From positions 1 through 15,805 of the forward strand of contig JBBSAX010000114.1 of the NCBI GenBank assembly GCA_038251885.1: a DNA stretch of 15,805 bases. The letters are read 5' to 3'. Below are positions 1 through 6,006 of this stretch, piece after piece (positions within the stretch are counted from its first letter, which is position 1; each line of letters begins with the position of its first letter). Both the position numbers and the translations under genes were made by a program. The notes beneath the pieces are model-generated. The model searched no databases. It was given only the letters and a program-made list of their open reading frames with translations, and was not told the origin of the DNA. Origin of the DNA: JAHCHG01 sp038251885 (GTDB lineage Bacteria; Acidobacteriota; Blastocatellia; Pyrinomonadales; Pyrinomonadaceae).

Positions 1-1
1 C

Positions 2-130
2 GAATTGGAAAAGCAGATTGAAAACTATCAAACAAGGCGAAATGCCAAGCAAATAAAAGTAAATTGGCAGTTCACAACCAAAGACGCACGAGTCAAATTG
101 AAACGGCTTTATCCGTCAATACAATCTTGA
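2..130 (+). CDS. IS630-family transposase, C-terminal fragment (cut by window edge)
   Basis: The reading frame is open from base 2 to the TGA at 128-130 and encodes 42 residues; the 5' part lies outside the window. The segment WQFTTKDARVKLKRLYPSI is the conserved tail of IS630-type DDE transposases, which cut and paste DNA at TA dinucleotides. Only the tail is visible, so neither the catalytic residues nor completeness can be judged. A 20-bp inverted repeat begins 39 bases after the stop. I could not identify terminal inverted repeats of the insertion sequence or a TA target duplication. The family call rests on the tail motif alone but that motif is distinctive. Confidence 0.75.
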   Translation, partial: ELEKQIENYQTRRNAKQIKVNWQFTTKDARVKLKRLYPSIQS

Positions 131-169
131 CTGAACACTAGAAACTGTTTCAAAAATATAACTTCCATG

Positions 170-257
170 GTTTAGCGGCGGGCTTTGCCCATAATGTTGA
201 AAGTTTCCGATTATCATTTTTACTGCTGATGATTAAAGGCAAAGCCCGTCGCTAAAC
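170..257. repeat. Inverted repeat, 20-bp arms around a 48-nt loop (MITE/REP-like)
   Basis: The arms at 170-189 and 238-257 are complementary except for one position, with core GCGGGCTTTGCC on the left and GGCAAAGCCCG on the right. The outer ends read GTTTAGCG and CGCTAAAC. No gene lies inside. It fills most of the space between the transposase fragment (stop at 130) and the next gene. It may be a REP-like or miniature inverted-repeat element, or part of the IS boundary. The rest of 131-288 holds nothing else I can name. Confidence 0.65.
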
Positions 258-351
258 TTCTGTTTTACCTTTACCTGTTTTTGTTGAGGTGCCTACCCAA
301 ACTACTTTGACGGTTGGTTTGTGGAATATCTCTTTTGCTATACTGTTTTTG

Positions 352-744
352 ATGATTTGGCGTAGATTTACAACAAAACGGCTGTTTGCGCTCCTTTTGC
401 CTCTCGCTTTTATTTGGGGTTGGACTGGTTGTGTCGTAGTCTGCGCGGAAAATACTGCAAAAGATAATCACGCCGGAAGCACGCAAACTATTGAACAAAA
501 CGGCGATTGTTGCACGGACATAACCGAAAAAACGGATGACTGCAAAATAACTTTTACCTCTGCTATCGTTCAGGAACGCCAAACCGTTAAAATGCCGACG
601 CTTACGCAAAGTGTCGCGCCATCGTTATCATTTCATTCTCCGGTTTCCGTGCGGTCTGCGCCATTACCGGAAGTCAAACAGAATTCACCACCAAACATTA
701 CATCTTCGCCCCTTTTCGTGCAGCTCTGCACATTCCGCATTTAG
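352..744 (+). CDS. Cys-rich exported protein of unknown function
   Basis: I do not recognise this 130-residue protein. From the ATG at 352 it has a basic start (RRFTTKR), a hydrophobic stretch at about residues 11-31 and then a polar body, which fits a signal peptide or membrane anchor. Cysteines fall at about 27, 31, 53, 54 and 64, including a CC pair in a DCCTD context and a DDC motif. A GTG at 289 would extend the frame by 21 residues, but its GAGG sequence overlaps the start codon with no spacer, so I prefer 352; that start also lacks a clear ribosome binding site. The gene precedes a TlpA-like gene with its own CC pair, so both may handle thiols or metals in the envelope. That function is inference only. 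Confidence 0.55.
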   Translation: MIWRRFTTKRLFALLLPLAFIWGWTGCVVVCAENTAKDNHAGSTQTIEQNGDCCTDITEKTDDCKITFTSAIVQERQTVKMPTLTQSVAPSLSFHSPVSVRSAPLPEVKQNSPPNITSSPLFVQLCTFRI

Positions 745-778
745 CTTAATTTTTCGCATTTTAACTGCCTGAATTTAT

Positions 779-805
779 CACGCTCCGTTTGGAGTGTGTG
801 CCTAT
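779..805 (+). terminator. Weak stem-loop before the TlpA-like gene
   Basis: CACGCTCC and GGAGTGTG pair across a GTTT loop, with one G-T pair, and are followed by a partly T-rich stretch (TATTTGTTTTT). It lies between the stop at 744 and the ribosome binding site at about 836. It may be a weak terminator or attenuator. The stem is short. Confidence 0.3.
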
Positions 806-849
806 TTGTTTTTACACATTACGAAAAATACGCTTGGAGAAAATAACCA

Positions 850-1824
850 ATGAAAAGATTTTATGCTGTGCTGGTGCTGATTGTCGCGCTCATTGCCGCA
901 TCTTCTGACGCGCTTGCACAGGAAACAAACACGAAGAAAAATAATAAAACTGCCGTTCAAACTACACAAATCGAAGGTCAAGTCGTCTGCTGTGCCGATT
1001 GCTGGGCGGAAAAAGATCGTCTGAAAGTCGAATACGGAACGGCTGAAGATTTATTGACGGCAAAAGGCTGTGTCGAGGGCGGCGATCCGACTTTGTTAGC
1101 CGTTCGCACCGGCGATAAATTTACGCTTTATCAATTAGAAGAAGGCAAATTCAAACTGCCGGGAAAAAACTGGCTCGAATTTGTCGGTAAACAGGTTGCG
1201 ATTACCGGAGCAACGCGAAAAGAGAAAAAGACAAACATCGTTCGCGTTGATGCACTTGAAATAACGGCGGAAAGCCTTGCGGCGCGAGAAGCAAAAGCGG
1301 CTATCGGGCAAACCGTCGAATTAAAATTAAATGATCTTTTCGGTGCGGAACAAAGTCTGAGTCAGTATAAAGGGCGCATCGTTATTTTGAATTTCTGGGC
1401 GACATACTGCGTTCCGTGCCGCGAAGAAATGCCCGATCTGGCGGCGATTCAAAACGAATACGCGGCATTCGGCGTGCAGGTTATTGGCGCAAGTTCCGAT
1501 GTGAGCGAAGACCGCGCAAAAGTTTTGCAATTCATCAAGGAAACAAAAGTGAATTTTCCGGTCTGGTTGGGTGCGACCACCGCCGACATGTCGCGCTTTG
1601 GTCTCGGTGAGGCTCTGCCCGGAACGGTCATTTTGGACAAAACAGGGAAAATAGTCAAAGTAATTTCCGGCATCGTCAATCAAGCCGATCTGAAAAAGCA
1701 AATTGATCTGATGCTCGGCGCGGCTGAAACCGCCGTTCCGAAGAATGAAACGGTTGCCGAAAATCGAAAGACTGAAAAGCCTGCAAAAAAGGAAAAGTCG
1801 AAAGCGTCGAGCGTTCCTTCCTGA
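850..1824 (+). CDS. TlpA/ResA-like thiol-disulfide oxidoreductase with extra N-terminal CCxxC region
   Basis: This 324-residue protein starts at an ATG with GGAG ten bases upstream. Residues 1-23 are a signal peptide ending ALA before QE, so it acts outside the cytoplasm. Residues 44-51 carry a CCADC cluster, followed to about 150 by a region that ends in an OB-fold-like strand pattern (VGKQVAITGATRKE); I do not know this region as a named domain. Residues 155-290 are a thioredoxin-fold AhpC/TSA-Redoxin domain with WATYCVPC (Cys187 and Cys190) and a cis-proline loop at EALPGT. The tail is Lys/Glu-rich. The family reduces or isomerises disulfides in exported proteins, often for cytochrome c maturation. 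The extra Cys cluster suggests metal binding or a second redox centre, which is inference. A beta-barrel-like ORF follows 27 bases later in the same frame. Confidence 0.85.
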   Translation: MKRFYAVLVLIVALIAASSDALAQETNTKKNNKTAVQTTQIEGQVVCCADCWAEKDRLKVEYGTAEDLLTAKGCVEGGDPTLLAVRTGDKFTLYQLEEGKFKLPGKNWLEFVGKQVAITGATRKEKKTNIVRVDALEITAESLAAREAKAAIGQTVELKLNDLFGAEQSLSQYKGRIVILNFWATYCVPCREEMPDLAAIQNEYAAFGVQVIGASSDVSEDRAKVLQFIKETKVNFPVWLGATTADMSRFGLGEALPGTVILDKTGKIVKVISGIVNQADLKKQIDLMLGAAETAVPKNETVAENRKTEKPAKKEKSKASSVPS

Positions 1825-1851
1825 CCGCTCTGACCGGGAGAAGGTCGCGCC

Positions 1852-2376
1852 GTGAGCGGGACAGGAGAAAACGAATATAAATGGACGTATGGAACGCGGT
1901 TTATTCCAGACATCATCAACCGCGCCAAATGGCGCAACACTTTGACTTATCAGGTAAATTCGCGCCTTTCGGTCGGTGTCGAATACAATCCGCTGGCGGG
2001 GAAAATTTCGCCTTTGGCAAATTTCGTCGCCGTAAAGGAAACCGAAAAACGTCCGGCATTGATCTTGGGAACGAGTTCAGACCGCATCGGAACGCCTTCG
2101 GGACAATCATTTTATGCGACTTTCAGCAAAAGTCTGGAACGCCAAACCGGATTGCCGATTGCGCCGTATTTCGGCGTAACTTATGGAACTTACGAAAACC
2201 GTTTCCGTCCAATCGGCGGTTTGAACATATTTTTTCCGAAAGGCTTTTCGTCAACGATTCTTTTCGACGGCGTAAAAGTTCACCCGCTCATCAATTACAA
2301 TTACGGTCGGCATCAGTTCGGATTTATGCTCGCCCAAGGTAAAAAAGCAGGTTTTAGTTACAGTGTTTCTTTTTAA
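1852..2376 (+). CDS. Beta-barrel-like protein of unknown function, no visible signal peptide
   Basis: The GTG at 1852 is preceded by GGGAGAAGG with about seven bases of spacing. An in-frame TGA at 1831-1833 rules out an upstream extension. The 174 residues alternate polar and hydrophobic/aromatic residues in short strands (for example RLSVGVEYNP, APYFGVTYG, PLINYNYGRHQFGFML) and end in SYSVSF. A terminal Phe after alternating residues is the usual signal for outer-membrane barrel assembly, and the length suits a small barrel of about eight strands. What is missing is an export signal: the start, MSGTGENEYKWTYG, is polar. The ORF sits in the same frame as the TlpA-like gene, separated by two stops. 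It could be a broken or mis-started outer-membrane protein, or a barrel reaching the envelope another way. Confidence 0.6.
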   Translation: MSGTGENEYKWTYGTRFIPDIINRAKWRNTLTYQVNSRLSVGVEYNPLAGKISPLANFVAVKETEKRPALILGTSSDRIGTPSGQSFYATFSKSLERQTGLPIAPYFGVTYGTYENRFRPIGGLNIFFPKGFSSTILFDGVKVHPLINYNYGRHQFGFMLAQGKKAGFSYSVSF

Positions 2377-2429
2377 AAGAAATACCTGATAAAAAAACGA
2401 AGAGATTGAAAAAAGCAAAATAAAAACTC

Positions 2430-2444
2430 TGGCAGAATCTGCCA
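2430..2444. promoter_or_regulatory. Palindromic operator candidate of the parD-parE-like pair
   Basis: TGGCAG-AAT-CTGCCA is a perfect 6-bp inverted repeat, 21 bases before the first ATG of the antitoxin frame. Ribbon-helix-helix antitoxins of this type usually bind such palindromes to repress their own operon. The role here is inferred from position and symmetry. Confidence 0.45.
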
Positions 2445-2489
2445 TTATTTGCTAATCTCTTGATTATGAATAGCGAAACCAAAGAAGCA

Positions 2490-2747
2490 ATGACGAGTAT
2501 GAACATCTCGCTTCCGTTTTCAATGAAGGAATTTATCGAAAATGAAGTGAACCGCGAAGGTTACGGAACAGCCAGCGAGTTTGTCAGAGAATTGCTGCGC
2601 GAAGCTAAAAAACGCCGCGATGAAGAAAAACTCGAAAAATTGCTACTCGAAGCCCTCGACAGTCCCGCTTCTCCGATGACCAAACAAGATTGGGATGAAA
2701 TAAAGGAGCGTGGTTTAGCTCGAATCCGCAATAAGCAAATTAAATGA
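2490..2747 (+). CDS. parD: ParD-like ribbon-helix-helix antitoxin
   Basis: The product from ATG 2490 is 85 residues long, usual for ParD. The N-terminal MTSMNISLPFSMKEFIE gives the DNA-contacting beta-strand, followed by the helices of a CopG/Arc-type fold (GTASEFVRELLREAKK). The acidic, Lys-rich C-terminal half would wrap the toxin. The frame opens further up at TTG 2460 and ATG 2466, but family proteins normally begin at the MxxMNISLP segment, and AAAGAAG lies just before 2490. The gene overlaps the next by four bases (ATGA), so the two are translationally coupled. It would neutralise ParE and repress its own promoter. Because the partner toxin appears truncated, it may now act as an orphan antitoxin. 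Confidence 0.8.
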   Translation: MTSMNISLPFSMKEFIENEVNREGYGTASEFVRELLREAKKRRDEEKLEKLLLEALDSPASPMTKQDWDEIKERGLARIRNKQIK

Positions 2748-3025
2748 GCGGCATCATCAAACGCGAACAGGCAAAGCGCGACATCGAAGAATGTTTTGTT
2801 TATATTGCTGAAGAAAATCTCGATATTGCCGTTCATTTTCTTGTCTATGCCGAAGAAACCATCGAACTTTTAGCAAAGATGTCGTTTCTCGGCAGTCCGA
2901 GAGAATTCCGTTCCAATCGCTTGCGAAATTTAAGAATGTTTCATATCAAAGGCTTCGTTGAGCAATTTCTTCGATTACTTCAATTTCCATTCCTTTTATC
3001 ACATAGCCTAGATTATTTGGCATAG
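2744..3025 (+). pseudogene. parE: ParE-like toxin, 3'-truncated by the adjoining protease segment
   Basis: The ATG overlaps the antitoxin stop. Residues 1-71 follow the ParE/RelE-superfamily pattern: KREQAKRDIEECFVYIAEENLD, an AEET helix, REFRSNRLRNLRMF and IKGF. In ParE the IKGF segment should lead into a strand such as EKYLIFYR and then a C-terminal helix. Here, from about base 2957, the frame instead reads through the antisense of the neighbouring protease gene (VEQFLRLLQFPF and on) and stops at 3025. About 25-30 toxin residues are therefore replaced by unrelated sequence. I searched 3795-3855, beyond the protease gene, and did not find the missing part. The toxin (a gyrase poison in characterised ParE proteins) is probably inactive. 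Confidence 0.7.
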
Positions 3026-3794
3026 ATGTGAGAGCCATTGGTTTATTTTGAGTTGGAATGGGTGCAATAACAATATCACCACTTGCTGTATGCTGTGGAC
3101 CGGCATAAAGCACACCTAATAAAATGATTCGTGATCCCAAAATTAAACCGCCTTCTCGACCTGCAAAACTGCCAAAATTAGCAAGAAATACCGGACTTCC
3201 ACTTGACCCTGGAAAACACGCCATATCCACAACAAATTGTTGCTTTCCTAAATAGTCATTCTCTGGAATAGTTGCTATAACTCCCCTACGTGCTATTGCT
3301 CCATTGTTTGTTGAGTCCCAAATACCATTTGGATACCCAATCATTGTTACCTCCTCAAGAGGTAATAATTCAGAAAATAATGCCTTATTAGGAAGTATTG
3401 ATTTATCCAAATGCACCAAAGCTGGTTGTGTACTTCTGCTTCTAAAATACTCATGTATTGGGGCTGCAATTATTGCACAAAGATCAACATCGGGACTAGG
3501 ATGATAAATTACATTTTGTTGTGTAATCGGATAAGTTATTATTTCAAATTCCCCGGTAAGATTGCCGTTAATGTCGGCAACACTTATTGGAAGGGACACC
3601 GATAAAGCATCGTAAATAACATGCTTATTTGTGACGATTGCAGGAACATGAATACCATTTTCTTGCTTTGCGAAACTGTATGCAAAACCAGAACCTGTCG
3701 CAACATTTCCGCTAGATAAGTTTGCCTCAATACGAACAACGCATTTCATTAGCTGATCAAGTGGGTGCATTTCCATATTTTTCCCATCAAACAT
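2946..3794 (-). CDS. Trypsin-like serine protease (chymotrypsin fold), apparently cytoplasmic
   Basis: The 282-residue product shows the full catalytic triad: His58 in TNKHVIYD, Asp104 in DVDLCAI and Ser198 in PGSSGSPVF, the last matching the GNSGGP motif. No signal peptide, membrane segment or PDZ domain is visible, so this is a bare protease domain unlike DegP/HtrA. The ATG at 3794 lacks a ribosome binding site; ATG 3776 (residue 7) has GGGA five bases upstream and may be the true start. Codon use is more AT-rich than in the flanking genes, suggesting transfer. The last codons and stop (SL-stop) use parE DNA read in antisense, so the gene seems to have inserted there. Similar bare trypsin-like domains occur as effectors in some bacterial defence systems, but no partner gene is next to it. 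Confidence 0.8.
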   Translation of the reverse strand: MFDGKNMEMHPLDQLMKCVVRIEANLSSGNVATGSGFAYSFAKQENGIHVPAIVTNKHVIYDALSVSLPISVADINGNLTGEFEIITYPITQQNVIYHPSPDVDLCAIIAAPIHEYFRSRSTQPALVHLDKSILPNKALFSELLPLEEVTMIGYPNGIWDSTNNGAIARRGVIATIPENDYLGKQQFVVDMACFPGSSGSPVFLANFGSFAGREGGLILGSRIILLGVLYAGPQHTASGDIVIAPIPTQNKPMALTSMPNNLGYVIKGMEIEVIEEIAQRSL

Positions 3795-3855
3795 TAGTTA
3801 ATTATATTTGTAACATCAACTAGGAATTACTTTCAATTATACAATGAACATAACT

Positions 3856-6006
3856 CTATTTTTCCTCACTTTTATCAAACAATCTCGTATCAGCAATATT
3901 CAAGCGGCGAGTATTTTTTCTTACCAAATTCGCACCTTCGGTAACGCTGACGTTGTTTGCGGAAAGCGTTGTTCCGGTGGCGCGTTGGAATTCGGAGATG
4001 GATTTGTTGAGAGCGGTTTGCGCTTGGAGTTCGCGTCCGCGAGCCGTTATTAGTTCGGTTTGTCGCTGTAAGACGAGATAAAATGTTGTCGTTCCGGCGC
4101 GGAATTGGCGGGTTTCGCTGTCGTATAGTTGTTCGGCTGATTGGCGTGTGGCGAGTGCGGAGGCAAGTCGCGCTTCGGCGGAACGTAATGATTGCAGAGA
4201 ATTGCGAACTTCGGCTTCGATGATTTGTTCGGCTTGTGCCTGTTGATTTTTGATGCGGTCGGCTTGCACCAGAGTTCTTCCCAAATTGGCTTTTGCCACG
4301 CGATTTCCCCACGGCAGAGTTATTTGTACGCCGACTTGATATGTCGGATAATCTTGCGCCGCTAAATTTCCCAATGAATTAAAATAACCGCCGACGAGAT
4401 TTGTCGGAACGGTGCTTGTCGCCGTATTTTGAGGCAGAGGCTGGAGTCCGGCGATTGTCGAGAGCAAATTAACTCTGTCGGTCAAAGCCGAAGTCGTCGC
4501 GCCGGTCGCGCGAACTGTTTGCGTTCCGGCAAGTCCTTGCACAGTGTAAGTTCCGACCAGATCAATTTGCGGTTTTGTCAGATCGCGGAAATATCGCTCG
4601 TCAATTTTGTTGATTTCAGCACTCGATTGCAATTGAGCAATTTCGGGACGATTTCTTAACGCTTCCGAAGTGGCAATTTCCAAACCGATGCGCGGTGCTT
4701 CCAGACTGACTTCGGAAACCGGCGTGATCGGACGCTTCCATTCAGGCGCGGTTCGGTCGGGAAGCATTAAAGTTTTCAGAGTATTTTCCGCTCTTGTAAC
4801 ATCTTCTTGCGCTGTGTAAACGCTTTGCTCAAACGTCGTGATTTGCGAATTTGCGGCGATAATATCAATCGGCGCAAGCGCACCTTTGGCGACAAGTCTT
4901 TGATTGCTTTCAAGTTGCTGACGCGCCTGTTTGACGGCATCAATCTGCACTTGCAAATTTCGCAGAGCATACGCTAAATCCCAATATGCCTGTTCGACGA
5001 GTGCGATTGTTTCGATGGCGCGTTGACGGAATTGCGCGTCCGACAAACTCAGATTCTTTTTCGCAATTTCGATCTGACGGCGATTATTATCAAACTTTCT
5101 GCCGCGAATCAGCGGTTGAACATATTGAAAAGTTAAAGCCGAGGGAAATTGCGGATTAAGCGTCGCATTCGTGTTGCTCGTAGTTGTCCGCGAGGAAGTG
5201 AAATCAGCCGAATACGAACCGCCCGAATACGGCGAAAATCCACTAACTCCCGCTGTGGCGAATATGCGTTTCAGCGTTACCGAACCGTTCGTTGCACCGC
5301 CGATGGTCGAAGCCGTCGGCGTGGTTGCGCTTTCATAATAACTTTGCGAAGCAAGTAACGGATCGTAAATTCCGCGTGCGGCACGAAGATTAAATTCGGC
5401 AACCTGCACGTCATTTCGCGTCGCGTCAATATCGTTGCTGTTTTGCAGAGCCATTTCGATGGCTTCCTCCAGAGTCATCGGCATTTGGTTCATATTGTCA
5501 ACACCGATGCGTTCCGCACTCGGAAGCGGTCGAAGCGGTGCTTGAAAATCAGGCGCAATCGGCGGCGGATCGTCAGGCAAAACCGCCGGAGCAACGCCGC
5601 CCGAAGTTCCGACATTTTGCGTCGGCGAAGGTTGAATTACAGTGTTCGGATTCGCAATTTGTCCGCCCGGCGTAACGCCCGGATTTTGCGGATTTGCCGG
5701 TTGTGTAACCTGCGAATCCGTCGGGTTCGTTCGTGCCGGATTCGTTGTTTGGTTTTGCTGTGTGTTCGGCTGTGTTTGATTATTATTTTGCCGTTGAATT
5801 TCCGTCTGTTGCTGTGTTTGCGGTTCGGTCGGCTGATTCGGCGGCGGAGTCGTCTGCGGAGTTTGCCCCGAAACAACGAAAGACAAAGACAAAATCACCA
5901 AAATAATTAATGAGATCAGCTTTAATAAATCATTTTTGTTGTCAGCTTTTCGGTCAAATCTCCCGAAATCTGTTTTAATTTCTTCTGCTCGGTTCAGCAT
6001 AACCAT
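3856..6006 (-). CDS. TolC-family outer-membrane efflux channel with long P/Q/N-rich N-terminal linker
   Basis: This is the last gene of the efflux operon and overlaps the end of the pump gene. I chose ATG 6006 because GGTGG lies eight bases upstream; GTG 6018 and ATG 6000 are alternatives. The product is about 716 residues, longer than the usual 420-500. A hydrophobic segment (LISLIILVILSLSFVV) after a charged start of about 25 residues should be the signal peptide. It is followed by more than 100 residues rich in Pro, Gln, Asn and Thr, probably disordered. The OEP domain begins near residue 177 (MTLEEAIEMALQNS) and shows the two typical repeats, including FRAGTTTFYLVLQRQTEL near the end. TolC trimers form the barrel and periplasmic tunnel through which the pump exports its substrates. 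The long linker is the unusual part. Confidence 0.9.
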   Translation of the reverse strand: MVMLNRAEEIKTDFGRFDRKADNKNDLLKLISLIILVILSLSFVVSGQTPQTTPPPNQPTEPQTQQQTEIQRQNNNQTQPNTQQNQTTNPARTNPTDSQVTQPANPQNPGVTPGGQIANPNTVIQPSPTQNVGTSGGVAPAVLPDDPPPIAPDFQAPLRPLPSAERIGVDNMNQMPMTLEEAIEMALQNSNDIDATRNDVQVAEFNLRAARGIYDPLLASQSYYESATTPTASTIGGATNGSVTLKRIFATAGVSGFSPYSGGSYSADFTSSRTTTSNTNATLNPQFPSALTFQYVQPLIRGRKFDNNRRQIEIAKKNLSLSDAQFRQRAIETIALVEQAYWDLAYALRNLQVQIDAVKQARQQLESNQRLVAKGALAPIDIIAANSQITTFEQSVYTAQEDVTRAENTLKTLMLPDRTAPEWKRPITPVSEVSLEAPRIGLEIATSEALRNRPEIAQLQSSAEINKIDERYFRDLTKPQIDLVGTYTVQGLAGTQTVRATGATTSALTDRVNLLSTIAGLQPLPQNTATSTVPTNLVGGYFNSLGNLAAQDYPTYQVGVQITLPWGNRVAKANLGRTLVQADRIKNQQAQAEQIIEAEVRNSLQSLRSAEARLASALATRQSAEQLYDSETRQFRAGTTTFYLVLQRQTELITARGRELQAQTALNKSISEFQRATGTTLSANNVSVTEGANLVRKNTRRLNIADTRLFDKSEEK

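Noticed and set aside
271..609. Minus-strand ORF of 112 residues opposite the Cys-rich gene
   Set aside because: Unusual composition, no ribosome binding site and no recognisable motif; it mirrors the plus-strand gene.
850..2376. TlpA-like gene and barrel-like ORF as one gene broken by stops
   Set aside because: The TlpA-like protein is complete, its Lys-rich tail ends naturally, and the second ORF has its own good ribosome binding site; kept as two genes, with the oddity noted.
3795..3855. Search for the missing 3' part of parE beyond the protease gene
   Set aside because: No codons resembling the expected ParE strand and helix are present; the channel gene begins right after.
4429..5910. 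Several plus- and minus-strand ORFs inside the TolC-type gene, rich in Arg
   Set aside because: They are other-frame readings of a clearly conserved gene, with Arg-rich low-complexity products typical of such shadows.
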